Source: an alpha proteobacterium SCGC AAA536-G10
GTDB taxonomy: Bacteria > Pseudomonadota > Alphaproteobacteria > Puniceispirillales > Marisalimonadaceae
Length of the DNA: 64,000 nucleotides
NCBI GenBank assembly: GCA_000384615.1
Contig: ARQU01000004.1
Location: 62,001-126,000, forward strand
Direction: 5' to 3'
Under the pieces are notes generated by a model. That model was not told the DNA's origin, did not search any database, and was given only the letters and a program-made list of their open reading frames with translations. Shown one piece after another: positions 39,254-51,244 of this stretch (its first letter is position 1; the number at the start of each line of letters is the position of its first letter). The translations under genes were made by a program, and so were the position numbers.

Positions 39254-40285
39254 TTGGCTATAATTGACAAACCTAAAGATCACCCATTATTTCCTGATAA
39301 ATCTAACATTGGTATCCTATTAGTTAATTTAGGCACTCCTGAAGGAACTGATTACTGGTCAATGAGAAAATATTTAAAACAATTTTTAATGGATAAAAGA
39401 GTTGTAGATATTTTTAGACCTCTATGGTGGTTAATACTAAACGGGCCTATATTAACCTTTAGACCTTCAAAATCCGGCAAAGCCTACCAAAAAATATGGG
39501 ATGAAGATAATCATGGATCTCCTCTAAGAAAATTTACAATAAATCAAACTAGTAAATTAAAGAAAATTTTTGAAAGTTATAAGAATATTTCAATTGAATA
39601 TGCAATGAGATATGGGACTCCTGAGATTGATAAAACACTAAACAAAATGACTAAAAATGGTTGTTCTAAAATTCTTCTTGTTCCTTTGTACCCTCAATAT
39701 GCGGCTAGTACTTCTGCAACAGTTAAAGATGAAGTTTTTAAGTGGATGTTAAAACAAAGGTGGCAACCTGATCTTAGAACCATAGCTCCTTGGTTTGATA
39801 ATCATAACTATATTAAAGCTTTGGCCGAGACGGTTAAGAAAAATATTATAAATAAAAATAAATTAGACAAATTAATCGTTACTTTTCATGGTATCCCCAA
39901 GAGATATTTTATGGCTGGAGATCCTTATCATTGTCATTGTATGAAGACAGCTCGACTTCTAAAGGAAGAGCTTAAATGGCCAGATGAAAAAATTTTAGTA
40001 ACATTTCAATCTAGGTTTGGACCTGAATCATGGCTTCAACCTTATACTGACGAAACAATTATAGATTTGGCGAAAAATGGCAAAAAAAACATTGCTGTAG
40101 TTGCACCAGGCTTTATATCAGATTGTTTAGAAACGCTTGAAGAAATTAATGTTGAAGCAAGAGAGTTATTTTTTGAAAATGGCGGGGAGAGTTTCGAATA
40201 TATACCTTGTCTAAACGATAATGAATACTCAATAAAATTCTTGGAATTTATTATTAAAGAAAATCTTCTTGGTTGGAACTGTTGA
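39254..40285 (+). CDS. hemH: Ferrochelatase
   Basis: The 343-residue enzyme inserts Fe2+ into protoporphyrin IX. GILLVNLGTPEGTDYWSMR opens the fold, FHGIPKRYFMAGDPYHCHC carries the catalytic His, FQSRFGPESWLQPYT and VVAPGFISDCLETLEEI hold the conserved active-site Glu. Two Cys in YHCHC might bind a metal. It starts at TTG 20 bases after hemA, so it is co-transcribed. Length is usual. Confidence 0.96.
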   Translation: MAIIDKPKDHPLFPDKSNIGILLVNLGTPEGTDYWSMRKYLKQFLMDKRVVDIFRPLWWLILNGPILTFRPSKSGKAYQKIWDEDNHGSPLRKFTINQTSKLKKIFESYKNISIEYAMRYGTPEIDKTLNKMTKNGCSKILLVPLYPQYAASTSATVKDEVFKWMLKQRWQPDLRTIAPWFDNHNYIKALAETVKKNIINKNKLDKLIVTFHGIPKRYFMAGDPYHCHCMKTARLLKEELKWPDEKILVTFQSRFGPESWLQPYTDETIIDLAKNGKKNIAVVAPGFISDCLETLEEINVEARELFFENGGESFEYIPCLNDNEYSIKFLEFIIKENLLGWNC

Positions 40286-40372
40286 ACAATAAATTAGTTA
40301 TTAAGAGATTATATATAATTATAAATTGCTATTTACATTTTATACATAAACACTTATAAATCAACTGTCTAA

Positions 40373-40446
40373 GCGGGTATTGTGTAGTGGTAAGACCTTA
40401 GCCTTCCAAGCTAATGACGCGAGTTCGATTCTCGCTACCCGCTCCA
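40373..40446 (+). tRNA. tRNA-Gly (TCC)
   Basis: Acceptor GCGGGTA pairs with TACCCGC, the anticodon stem is TTAGC/GCTAA with loop CTTCCAA (TCC), T arm GCGAG-TTCGATT-CTCGC, and CCA is encoded. It lies downstream of hemH. Confidence 0.97.
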
Positions 40447-40464
40447 TCAAATATTAAAATAATA

Positions 40465-41340
40465 CTAAACCTGATTTTTTGTTTTTATTAAAAAATAGGT
40501 GCAAAATAAGCTTATTATAATTATCGTTCCACCAAAAATTGTGTTTAATGAAGGATCTTTATCATACCATAAAAAATTTAATATTATTGAAATTGGTGGA
40601 ATTAAATAAAGAAATAATGAAGCTTTATTAGCCCCAAAGTAACCAACTGAATAAGTCCAGGTTAAATAACCTATTGTTGTAGGGAATAAAGACAGCCACA
40701 AAAAAGCTATTTGGACTTCACTATTAGAATTAATTATAAAATTATATGTTTCTGGAAACCAAATAATCATAGGTAAAGTTCCAAATAAAATTGTATAAGC
40801 AGCTGAAGTTATAGCGCCATATATTAAAACTAGTGGTTTTAATATATGGAAGTAGATAGCAGTCAAAATTGCTGCAAACAGAATTAATGTTGAACCACTA
40901 CCGAATTCTAATCCACCTTCTTGATCAATAGAAATTATACACACACCTAATAAACAAAATAAGACACATAACCAATGAATGATTGAGACTTTTTGTTTTA
41001 AAATCAAAAAGCCTATTAACACCGTAAACAAAGGATTACAATTTACTATGAAACTACTAGCACCAGCTGATACATTCTGCTGACCATAGTTCAAGAATAA
41101 ATTATATAAAAAAATACCTACAAATCCTGCAATGAAATATCTAAGAAAATGATTTAACGTAATTTTCTTCTTATAATTGTAAAGACACCACAATAATGAA
41201 ATGAATGCCGCTAATGAAAATCTACCTGCACCTAAAATTAATGGAGTAGAAGTTTCTAGTATAAATGACATTACAGGAAAAGAAGAGCCCCAAAAGAAAA
41301 TTGTAGAAAAAATTGCCAAATTTGGAGCCGTATTTTTCAT
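40465..41340 (-). CDS. EamA/DMT-family transporter
   Basis: A 291-residue inner-membrane protein with about ten helices and two EamA repeats, FWGSSFPVMSFILETSTPL in the first and PTTIGYLTWTYSVGYFG in the second. Members export amino acids, nucleosides or other metabolites. The ligand is unknown. It is 23 bases downstream of the substrate-binding-like gene on the same strand, so the two probably share a transcript. Confidence 0.87.
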   Translation of the reverse strand: MKNTAPNLAIFSTIFFWGSSFPVMSFILETSTPLILGAGRFSLAAFISLLWCLYNYKKKITLNHFLRYFIAGFVGIFLYNLFLNYGQQNVSAGASSFIVNCNPLFTVLIGFLILKQKVSIIHWLCVLFCLLGVCIISIDQEGGLEFGSGSTLILFAAILTAIYFHILKPLVLIYGAITSAAYTILFGTLPMIIWFPETYNFIINSNSEVQIAFLWLSLFPTTIGYLTWTYSVGYFGANKASLFLYLIPPISIILNFLWYDKDPSLNTIFGGTIIIISLFCTYFLIKTKNQV

Positions 41341-41363
41341 ATATGTGGCACTTCATTAGTTTT

Positions 41364-42089
41364 CTAATTTTTTGGAAGAGATAATTTATCAAAAACATTA
41401 TATTTTATTAACAGACTTTTAATAAAACCATTATCAATATTTTTTTTGATAAATTTATTAATAAAATTTGCAGCTTCTTTATTATTTAGTTTACTACCAA
41501 TACATTGATTTATATATGTAAAACTTTCATCTAAGATCAAACAATCTTCAGTTTTTTTAATATCGTCAGAAAGTTTGGGTCTTAGTCCAGCTAAAACTTC
41601 ATATTGCTTTTCCTGAAAAATTGAAAAAGATTCATCTATTGACTTCGCTCTAATTAAATCTGCTTTTTTAATATTTTCAGTTAACCAAAGATCATAAGCA
41701 CTTCTTTCTGCTACAGCTATTCTAATTCCTTCATTATCAATATCTCTTATAGTGTTGAAATTCAAATGTTTTCTTACTAAAAAAGTTGATTCTATTAGTG
41801 TATAAGGAAAACTAAAGTTAATTGATTTTGCTCTTTCTGGCTCATTAGCAATATTACCAATATCCCATTTATCTTCAAAAATAGCATCAGCTAATTCTCC
41901 AGGTCTGGAAAATGAGATCAATTCAATATCAACACCTAATTCATAAGCTAAAGCTTTTGCCATATCAGGAGAAACCCCTTGAGGATCTCCATTAGGTTCC
42001 TTACCAGTAACTAATAAAAAATTACTCATATTTATAGCAGCTCTTAGATGACCTCTTGGAGCAAGTTGTTTTAGTATAATTTCTGACAC
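41364..42089 (-). CDS. SBP-bac-3-like solute-binding protein without a signal peptide
   Basis: A 241-residue two-lobed amino-acid-binding fold: LRAAINMSNFLLVTGKEPNG, GVSPDMAKALAYELGVDIEL, WDIGNIANEPERAKSINFSF and FLVRKH match the periplasmic family-3 binding proteins of ABC importers. Unlike them it starts directly at the fold (MSEIILKQLAPRGHLRAAI) with no signal or lipobox, so it should be cytoplasmic as annotated. No upstream in-frame start adds a leader that I can see. No ABC permease or ATPase lies nearby; the partner is an EamA exporter. It may be a cytosolic sensor or an enzyme derived from the fold. Confidence 0.8.
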   Translation of the reverse strand: MSEIILKQLAPRGHLRAAINMSNFLLVTGKEPNGDPQGVSPDMAKALAYELGVDIELISFSRPGELADAIFEDKWDIGNIANEPERAKSINFSFPYTLIESTFLVRKHLNFNTIRDIDNEGIRIAVAERSAYDLWLTENIKKADLIRAKSIDESFSIFQEKQYEVLAGLRPKLSDDIKKTEDCLILDESFTYINQCIGSKLNNKEAANFINKFIKKNIDNGFIKSLLIKYNVFDKLSLPKN

Positions 42090-42301
42090 TACAAACCTTT
42101 TAAAAAATTATTGACAATTATTACACTTTTTACTCATTTGAAAAAAGAGTAATTAAATAATATTTAATGTAGTCAATCTCTTATTTATTTTTTATTGGTT
42201 AATAATTAGGCATTTTAATTAAGAATGTGATAATTTTTACGCATTTTTTTGTAAAAATGAAAAAATACCATATGTTGTGTTTGTCGATTTAGGGGGTAAT
42301 T

Positions 42302-43600
42302 ATGATTTTTCTTTCCAATTTTTTAAATTTCACTAAATTTTTTTTTATTATATTTTTTAGTTTTTTTTCTTATCCAGCATTTGCAAACATTAATAACGGT
42401 GATACAGCTTGGATACTAACCTCAACTGCATTAGTTTTATTTATGACTTTACCTGGTTTAGCTTTATTTTATGCTGGACTAGTTAATTCTAAAAACGTTG
42501 TTTCAGTACTAATGCAACATTTTGCCCTTGCATGTATGGTTTCAATTATATGGGTGATTTTAGGATATAGTTTAGCTTTTTCTGAGGGAAATGAGTGGAT
42601 TGGAGGGTTTAGTAATATTTTTATGAATGACATAGATGTTAGCAGTCCTTCTGGAAGTATTCCCGAAAGCCTGTTTGCCACTTTTCAGATGACTTTTGCA
42701 ATTATAACACCCGCTTTAATGATAGGTGCTTTTGTTGAAAGAATAAAATTTTCAGCAATGCTTATATTCTTAAGTATTTGGTTATTAATAGTTTATGTTC
42801 CAGTTACTCATTGGGTTTGGGGAGGAGGAATATTATCTTCTTGGGGTACAATGGATTTTGCAGGAGGAATTGTTGTGCACGCTACTGCAGGAACAGCCGC
42901 TTTAGTAACAGCTTTAACACTTGGAAAAAGAAGAGGTTTCCCAAAGTCTATAACGCCTCCACATAGCCCTATTTTAACAATGATAGGAGCTTCAATGTTG
43001 TGGATTGGATGGTTTGGTTTTAATGCTGGGTCTGCTTTAGGTGCAAACGGAGGTGCAGGAATGGCTATGCTAGTTACTCATATATCAGCAGCTACTTCAT
43101 CATTAGTTTGGATGTTTATAGAGTGGAGAAGATTTGGTAAACCTTCTTTAATAGGAATAGTTACTGGAATGGTAGCTGGTTTAGCTACTGTAACTCCTGC
43201 TTCCGGTTATATAGGTGTTCCTGGTGGTTTAGTTTTAGGTTTCTTTGGCGGTTTGTTTTGTTATCTAGCTGTAGATTATATTAGAGTTAAGCTTCATATT
43301 GATGATAGTCTTGATGTATTTGCTGTTCACGGTGTGGGAGGAATATTAGGTACATTACTAGTAGCATTTTTAGCGACATCAACTTTTTCAGGCTTAGGAC
43401 TAGCAGAAGGTCAAACTGCAGTTTCTCAATTCTTTATTCAATTTAAAGCTGTCGTTTTGACTGTTGTTTGGACCTCTGTTTTTACGTATTTAATATTAAA
43501 AATAACTTCGTTTATAGTTCCGCTTAGAGTAGATGAACAAGAAGAGATTGAAGGTTTGGACTTGCGTTCTCATGGTGAAAAGGGATATCATTCAGATTAA
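42302..43600 (+). CDS. amtB: Ammonium transporter
   Basis: The 432-residue trimeric channel takes up ammonium. It has a signal-like N-terminal helix, then NGDTAWILTSTALVLFMTLPG, FQMTFAIITPALMIGAFVER, GGIVVHATAGTAALVTALT with the first pore His, and FAVHGVGGILGT with the second. About eleven helices are visible. It is followed 11 bases later by glnK, which plugs the channel when nitrogen is plentiful. AGGGGG precedes the ATG. No sigma54 site is obvious upstream. Confidence 0.96.
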   Translation: MIFLSNFLNFTKFFFIIFFSFFSYPAFANINNGDTAWILTSTALVLFMTLPGLALFYAGLVNSKNVVSVLMQHFALACMVSIIWVILGYSLAFSEGNEWIGGFSNIFMNDIDVSSPSGSIPESLFATFQMTFAIITPALMIGAFVERIKFSAMLIFLSIWLLIVYVPVTHWVWGGGILSSWGTMDFAGGIVVHATAGTAALVTALTLGKRRGFPKSITPPHSPILTMIGASMLWIGWFGFNAGSALGANGGAGMAMLVTHISAATSSLVWMFIEWRRFGKPSLIGIVTGMVAGLATVTPASGYIGVPGGLVLGFFGGLFCYLAVDYIRVKLHIDDSLDVFAVHGVGGILGTLLVAFLATSTFSGLGLAEGQTAVSQFFIQFKAVVLTVVWTSVFTYLILKITSFIVPLRVDEQEEIEGLDLRSHGEKGYHSD

Positions 43601-43611
43601 GGATTAACATT

Positions 43612-43950
43612 ATGAAATATTTTATTGCTATAATTAAGCCTTTTAAATTAGACGATGTTAGAAATGCTCTAACTGAAATTGGGGTTGAAGGTTTGACAGC
43701 CTCTGAAGTTCGAGGGTTTGGCAGGCAAAGAGGTCAAACAGAAATTTATAGAGGTGCAGAGTATAGTGTTTCGTTTGTTCCTAAGCTCAAAATTGAGATA
43801 GCTGTCCCAGATGAAATGCAAGAGGCTGTGCATGAAGCCTTACTCCAAAGTGCTTCAACGGGACAAATAGGAGATGGAAAGATATTTATATTAGATCTCC
43901 ACAGCGCGACTAGGATAAGGACAGGAGAAACTGAAAATAATGCATTATAG
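43612..43950 (+). CDS. glnK: PII protein, amtB-linked
   Basis: A 112-residue PII trimer subunit, close to the glnB product of this window: [35 protein letters not shown] (T-loop Tyr), and GDGKIFILDLHSATRIRTGE. By its position next to amtB it should gate the ammonium channel. The stop lies three bases from the converging queG stop. Confidence 0.95.
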   Translation: MKYFIAIIKPFKLDDVRNALTEIGVEGLTASEVRGFGRQRGQTEIYRGAEYSVSFVPKLKIEIAVPDEMQEAVHEALLQSASTGQIGDGKIFILDLHSATRIRTGETENNAL

Positions 43951-43953
43951 GTG

Positions 43954-45078
43954 TTAAGTATACCACTCATCTATAACACTTTTTTCTTTCTCAAAGTTTA
44001 GATGTTGTATTTTTGTTTTCAATAATATTTGTTTATTTCCTATTTGTTGAACGGCCCATACAGCAGCACCTCTTACTAAAGACGACTTATCGTTCATCAA
44101 TAAATTAATTAGACTAGGCACAAGCTTTTCATTTTTACTATTGCCAGTAGCTATACAACAATTTCTTATAAACCGATCTCTTCCTATTCTCTTGATTGGA
44201 GACCCTGAAAATTGATTTCTGAAACCTTGATCAGAAAGTTTTAGCAATTTTTTTAAATCAAAATTATATTTATTATCATTAAGTTTTATCTCTTTAGTCT
44301 TCTTTGCATATTTATTCCAAGGGCAAATTGCTAAACAATCATCACATCCAAATATTTTATTTCCAATCGCCACCCTATATTTTTTTGGAATAATATCTTT
44401 ATTTTCTATGGTTAAGTATGAAATGCACTTTGTCGCGTCTAACTTATTTGGTGCATCAAATGCATTAGTTGGGCAGATATCAATACATTTATTGCAGGAT
44501 CCACAATTATTATTCTCAGAAGTATCATATTCAAGTGATATATTAATAAGAATAACTCCTAAAAAAAGCCATGAACCAAAGTCTCTGGAAACTAAATTAG
44601 TATGTTTTCCTTGCCATCCCAATCCAGCTTTTTCAGCTAATGGTTTCTCCATAATTGGAGCTGTATCAACAAATACCTTAATTTTAATTTTATTTTCTGT
44701 ATTTAATTTAGAAATTAATTTGCTAGAAAGTACTTTAAGTCTTCCTTTTATGAGGTTATGATAATCTTTTCCTTGCGCGTATACTGATATATTACCTATA
44801 TTCTTATCATTGTTCTTTTCTAAAGGATTGGTTTTAGGACCGTAATTTAAACCAAGAATTATTGCAGATTTTGCATCTTCCCATAAATTAATGGGAGATT
44901 TTCTTCTTTCAAAAGTATCTTCCATCCATTTCATTTCACCATGAAAACCTGAATCAATAAATTCTTTTAATCTTAGAGCGGCCAACAATGGCAGTTTAGC
45001 ATCTGTAATTTTACATACGTCGAATTCAAATTCTTTTGCTAACTCTTTAATTAATTTATTTTCTACATTTTTTTTCAT
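43954..45078 (-). CDS. queG: Epoxyqueuosine reductase
   Basis: The 374-residue cobalamin and 4Fe-4S enzyme performs the last step of queuosine tRNA modification. YAQGKDYHNLIKGRLKVL and FVDTAPIMEKPLAEKAGLG hold the cobalamin/active-site region. CGSCNKCIDICP and CDDCLAICPWNKYAK bind two 4Fe-4S clusters. A HEAT-like repeat ends the protein (about 300-370). It is the last gene in the kdsD-queA-tgt-queG run. Its need for B12 and Fe-S links it to the riboswitch operon and the suf operon elsewhere in the window. Confidence 0.95.
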   Translation of the reverse strand: MKKNVENKLIKELAKEFEFDVCKITDAKLPLLAALRLKEFIDSGFHGEMKWMEDTFERRKSPINLWEDAKSAIILGLNYGPKTNPLEKNNDKNIGNISVYAQGKDYHNLIKGRLKVLSSKLISKLNTENKIKIKVFVDTAPIMEKPLAEKAGLGWQGKHTNLVSRDFGSWLFLGVILINISLEYDTSENNNCGSCNKCIDICPTNAFDAPNKLDATKCISYLTIENKDIIPKKYRVAIGNKIFGCDDCLAICPWNKYAKKTKEIKLNDNKYNFDLKKLLKLSDQGFRNQFSGSPIKRIGRDRFIRNCCIATGNSKNEKLVPSLINLLMNDKSSLVRGAAVWAVQQIGNKQILLKTKIQHLNFEKEKSVIDEWYT

Positions 45079-45094
45079 ACTAAGAAAATTACGA

Positions 45095-47267
<2,173 letters not shown>

Positions 47268-47283
47268 TAGCTAAACAATCTAG

Positions 47284-48219
47284 TTATTCAAAAATTTGAA
47301 TAACACCTACAACATTATTAATTTTATTTTTAACTATTAAACATTGAACTTTTGCTTCTCTCATCCGATTTTCAGCCAATTGTAAATTATCAGTTTCAAG
47401 TGCAGTCAAAGGATTTTTGTTCATAAAATCTGCTGCTTTTAATTCAGAAAAATTAGTTTTATCAATTAAAGCTCTTCTTATATCACCGTCAGTAATAACA
47501 CCATTTAAATTTTCTTTAGTTCCAACTAATGCTAAACCAAGACGCCCTTCAGTCATTTTAACTAATACATCTTGAACACTAGCATCGTGTCCAATAAATG
47601 GTAAATTACTTTGCTTCATTTCATCTTTTACTGAAGAAAGCAGTCTCTTTCCTAATGAACCACCTGGATGAGTTAATGCAAAATCTTCTTGCTTGAAATT
47701 TTTTAATTCCATTAATGAAACTGCTAAAGCATCCCCTAACACCATGGTTATCATTGTAGAGGTAGTTGGAGCTAAATTTAATGGACACGCCTCTCTGTCA
47801 ACAGAAGTATCTAAAATAATATCTGCTTTAGATGCCAAAGTTGAATCTTTTACACCTGTAAGAGCAATTATAGTAACATTAAGTCTTTTAAAGGCTGGTA
47901 TTAGTGCAATAATTTCTCCTGTTTCACCAGAATAGGAAATTAATAATACTATAGATTTTTTTTGAACTTTTCCTAAGTCACCGTGAATCGCTTCTGCAGG
48001 ATGAAGAAAAATACTTGGTGTTCCCGTAGATGCTAGAGTGGATGATATTTTTCTTCCAACAAGGCCTGACTTACCCATTCCACAGATTATTATATGCTCG
48101 TTAGTTTTATTCATTAATTCAATTGCATTGGAAAACTCATTTCCAAGCATTTTTTCAAATCTTTCTATACCTAATTTGTAAGCTTGGGTTAAGCTAAGTG
48201 CTGTTTCTATTGCTTTCAT
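47284..48219 (-). CDS. kdsD: Arabinose-5-phosphate isomerase (SIS plus two CBS domains)
   Basis: A 311-residue enzyme that makes arabinose 5-phosphate for Kdo in lipopolysaccharide. The SIS domain contains IICGMGKSGLVGRKISSTLA and LHPAEAIHGDLG. Two CBS modules follow (about residues 200-311). AAGGG before ATG 48219 favours that start over the GTG three codons earlier. It heads the queA-tgt-queG run and reads divergently from nadK. KdsB of the same pathway is at 59182. Confidence 0.93.
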   Translation of the reverse strand: MKAIETALSLTQAYKLGIERFEKMLGNEFSNAIELMNKTNEHIIICGMGKSGLVGRKISSTLASTGTPSIFLHPAEAIHGDLGKVQKKSIVLLISYSGETGEIIALIPAFKRLNVTIIALTGVKDSTLASKADIILDTSVDREACPLNLAPTTSTMITMVLGDALAVSLMELKNFKQEDFALTHPGGSLGKRLLSSVKDEMKQSNLPFIGHDASVQDVLVKMTEGRLGLALVGTKENLNGVITDGDIRRALIDKTNFSELKAADFMNKNPLTALETDNLQLAENRMREAKVQCLIVKNKINNVVGVIQIFE

Positions 48220-48290
48220 TTTAATCACCCTTTAATATGAAAATGTTTTAGCTTGAAATGATTAAAAATACCACAAAAAGGGTAAAATCT

Positions 48291-49052
48291 TTGAAAATTC
48301 ACTTTCACATAGCCGAAAATAAAAAAGCTAAAGTAGTATCGGACGAACTTCTGAGTTTATACGGACAGACAGAGCTTTCTAAAGCAGAAGTAATTGTTGC
48401 AGTTGGAGGTGACGGTGCGATGCTTGCTGCCATGAGAGAAAGTATTACATACAATATACCTGTTTTTGGACTTAACAGAGGAAACATTGGTTTTTTAATG
48501 AATGAATTTCAAAAGTTAAACTTAATTGATAGATTAAAAGACGCAAATGAAATAATTGTTCACCCTCTAGAAATGATAGTGATTGACTCTAAAAATAACG
48601 AGTATGTTGAGCTTGCTATTAATGAGGTAGCTATTTTTAGAAGAACTCATCAGAGCGCAATAATCTCTATAAAGATTGATAATACAGAAAGATTGAATGA
48701 GTTAACTTGTGATGGAGTTATGGTAGCAACACCAGTGGGCTCTACTGCTTATAATCTTTCTGCTCATGGTCCAATCTTACCAATTGGATCAGAACTTTTG
48801 GCATTAACTCCTATAAGTCCTTTTAGGCCTAGAAGATGGAAAGGCGCATTAATTAAAAATAAATCTGTTGTTGAATTTAATGTAATAAACCCAAAACTTC
48901 GCCCTGTTAGCGCTAGCGCTGATGCTAAAGAGGTAAAGAATATTGTAAAAGTATCTGTTTCTCAAAAACATAATATTAACTTACGCATTCTTTACGATAA
49001 GACCAACAGTATGGAAGATAAATATTTAACAGAACAATTTTCGATTGGATAG
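48291..49052 (+). CDS. nadK: NAD kinase
   Basis: The cytoplasmic enzyme makes NADP from NAD and ATP. VIVAVGGDGAMLAAMRE holds the GGDG motif, FGLNRGNIGFLMNEF the NE/D substrate region, and TPVGSTAYNLSAHGPILP the conserved Gly/Ser loop. The TTG at 48291 has AAGGG at good distance and gives 253 residues, typical of the class. The in-frame ATG at 48258 has no ribosome site and would add 11 residues. It ends two bases from the converging Atm1-type gene. Confidence 0.93.
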   Translation: MKIHFHIAENKKAKVVSDELLSLYGQTELSKAEVIVAVGGDGAMLAAMRESITYNIPVFGLNRGNIGFLMNEFQKLNLIDRLKDANEIIVHPLEMIVIDSKNNEYVELAINEVAIFRRTHQSAIISIKIDNTERLNELTCDGVMVATPVGSTAYNLSAHGPILPIGSELLALTPISPFRPRRWKGALIKNKSVVEFNVINPKLRPVSASADAKEVKNIVKVSVSQKHNINLRILYDKTNSMEDKYLTEQFSIG

Positions 49053-49054
49053 AA

Positions 49055-50851
49055 TTAGTTCAACTGTTCTTGTTGTCTCAACCACATTTCTGCATAAAGG
49101 CCTTTTTTCTTCATAAGTTCTTTGTGGTTTCCCTGTTCTGCTATAGTACCGTCTTCTAAAACAATAATTTTATCCGCATCTATAATTGTTGATAATCTAT
49201 GAGCTATAACTAGGGTAGTATTTTTATTAGATAATTTTTTAAGAGATTTCTCTATTGATTTTTCTGTTTTTGAATCTAGAGCAGATGTTGCTTCATCAAA
49301 AATAAAAATTTTTGGATTTTTAAGAAGCGCTCTTGCTATGGCAACTCTTTGCTTTTCTCCCCCTGAAAGTTTTAGACCTCTTTCACCAACAATCGTATCA
49401 TATCCAATTTCTAAGTTAGCAATAAATCTGTCAATAGATGATAATTTTGCTGCGTTATTAATTTCTTCTAAAGATGCCTCAGGCTTAGAATAAGCGATAT
49501 TATACTTTATAGTATCATTAAATAAAACAGTATCCTGAGGAACAACCCCAATACTAGACCTTAATGAGCTTTGAGTAACGTCTTTTATATTTTGGTTGTC
49601 TATCGAAATAATACCAGAAGAAGGATCATAAAATCTAAATAAAAGTTTAGAAATTGTAGATTTGCCAGCTCCGGTAGGACCCACAATAGCCACTTTATGA
49701 CCTGGATTTACTATAAAACTTAGGTTTTTTAAAATTACTCTATTTCCAAATGAAAATTTTATATTTTGAAACTCAATTTTTCCGCTATGTACTTCTAGAT
49801 CATAAGCATTTTCCTTGTCTATAATGTCAGGCATCTCATCAACTAAAGCAAACATCCTACCAATGTCTAATAAAGACTGTCTAATTTCTCTGTAAACAAA
49901 ACCCAAAAAATTTAAGGGCAAATATAACTGTAACAAAAAAGTATTTACAACTACAAAATCTCCAATTGACATTTTTTCACTTGCAATATCTTCACCTGCC
50001 ATTCCCATAATTAAGAATAGTCCAATCGCAATTATTGCTCCTTGACCAATATTAACAACTGATAAGGAAGCCCTAGCTTTAACGGCAGAATCTTCATATG
50101 ATTTCATTGCATTATCAAATCTATTAGCCTCTATTTTTTCAGAATTAAAATATTTTACAGTTTCAAAATTTAATAAACTATCTATAGCTTTTGTAGATGC
50201 ATTTTCGTCAGCAATATTCATTTTTCTTCTAATTCCAATTCTCCACTCAGTTACCTTGATTGTATAAATAATATAAATTATGACTGTTGTTACAGTAACT
50301 GCTGCATAGGCCAAACCGAAAGTTGCCCATAAAACTATGCCAACTGCTAACAATTCAACTAAAACAGGAACAATTTCAAAGGCTGCGAATCTTAACAAAA
50401 ATTCTATTCCTTTAGATCCCCTATCAATAGCTCTTGTTAACCCACCAGTTTGTCTATTAAGATGAAAAGAAAGAGACAAACTATGCAGATGCTGAAAAGC
50501 TTTTAATGCAGCGCCTCTTACTGCTTTTTGAGCAACTCTTGCAAAAACAAACTCTTTTGCTTCGTCAAAAAAAACTTGTCCTAACCTAGCCAATGCATAA
50601 GAACCTATTACAAACCAAAGTAGATTTAAATTTACTTGTTTTCCCTCTGATACAAGATCTACTGCTTTCCCATACAAAAATGGAGTATAAACAGTTACTA
50701 TTGTTGCCAAAAATAAAAAAATAAATGCTAAGAATATCCTAAACGGCATCTCTTTATTACCTTTAGGTATAACAAATCTTAGCAGTTCCTTTAGTGTTTT
50801 TAGAGGGGTTAAAATTTTAGTATTCGAAGAAAATGCTTCAGCATTTTTCAT
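49055..50851 (-). CDS. Atm1-type ABC exporter (ABCB7/HMT1 group)
   Basis: A 598-residue half-transporter with six helices and one ATPase domain. HLNRQTGGLTRAIDRGSKGI is the hallmark of the Atm1/ABCB7 group, which exports glutathione-linked sulfur or metal compounds. Walker A GPTGAGKSTISKL, signature LSGGEKQRVAIARAL and Walker B IFIFDEATSALD are intact. It is the last gene of the suf run, 24 bases after sufA, and so fits a role in Fe-S biogenesis or metal balance. Confidence 0.93.
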   Translation of the reverse strand: MKNAEAFSSNTKILTPLKTLKELLRFVIPKGNKEMPFRIFLAFIFLFLATIVTVYTPFLYGKAVDLVSEGKQVNLNLLWFVIGSYALARLGQVFFDEAKEFVFARVAQKAVRGAALKAFQHLHSLSLSFHLNRQTGGLTRAIDRGSKGIEFLLRFAAFEIVPVLVELLAVGIVLWATFGLAYAAVTVTTVIIYIIYTIKVTEWRIGIRRKMNIADENASTKAIDSLLNFETVKYFNSEKIEANRFDNAMKSYEDSAVKARASLSVVNIGQGAIIAIGLFLIMGMAGEDIASEKMSIGDFVVVNTFLLQLYLPLNFLGFVYREIRQSLLDIGRMFALVDEMPDIIDKENAYDLEVHSGKIEFQNIKFSFGNRVILKNLSFIVNPGHKVAIVGPTGAGKSTISKLLFRFYDPSSGIISIDNQNIKDVTQSSLRSSIGVVPQDTVLFNDTIKYNIAYSKPEASLEEINNAAKLSSIDRFIANLEIGYDTIVGERGLKLSGGEKQRVAIARALLKNPKIFIFDEATSALDSKTEKSIEKSLKKLSNKNTTLVIAHRLSTIIDADKIIVLEDGTIAEQGNHKELMKKKGLYAEMWLRQQEQLN

Positions 50852-50875
50852 GAAAGATAGCCTTTATATTTATTG

Positions 50876-51226
50876 CTATTGAGCTACGGTAAAGCTTTCA
50901 CCACAACCGCAACGTGCAATTTCATTTGGATTAGAAAACTCAAAACCCGAACTAAACTTTTGTTCTTTATAATCCATCTCAGATCCAATTAAAAACATAA
51001 TTGCCGCTGGATCAATGCATATAACGATGTCTTTAGAAATAATCTTCTCCTCAAATGGCTTTATTTCAGTTGCGTATTCGACGTTGTATTTCATTCCTGA
51101 ACAACCAGCAGTTTTAATACCAATTCGAAGCCCTATTACATCTGAGTTAGTATTTTTCATTAGTGTTTTAACCTTATTAGCGGCAGCCTCGGTTAAGGTT
51201 AATAATGGCTTATTTTTATTAGTCAT
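50876..51226 (-). CDS. sufA: A-type Fe-S carrier (SufA/IscA/ErpA)
   Basis: A 116-residue carrier that receives Fe-S clusters from SufBCD. The three cysteines are seen in AGCSGMKYNVEYA and CGCGESFTV near the C-terminus. ATG 51226 has GGAGGAG upstream; an in-frame TTG 15 bases earlier lies within that site. Operon position suggests SufA, but sequence alone does not separate it from ErpA. Confidence 0.93.
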   Translation of the reverse strand: MTNKNKPLLTLTEAAANKVKTLMKNTNSDVIGLRIGIKTAGCSGMKYNVEYATEIKPFEEKIISKDIVICIDPAAIMFLIGSEMDYKEQKFSSGFEFSNPNEIARCGCGESFTVAQ

Positions 51227-51244
51227 TATAAGCTCCTCCAAAAA

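Noticed and set aside
42090-42301. Possible sigma54 promoter before amtB
   Set aside because: I searched by eye for GG-N10-GC spacing and found no convincing match.
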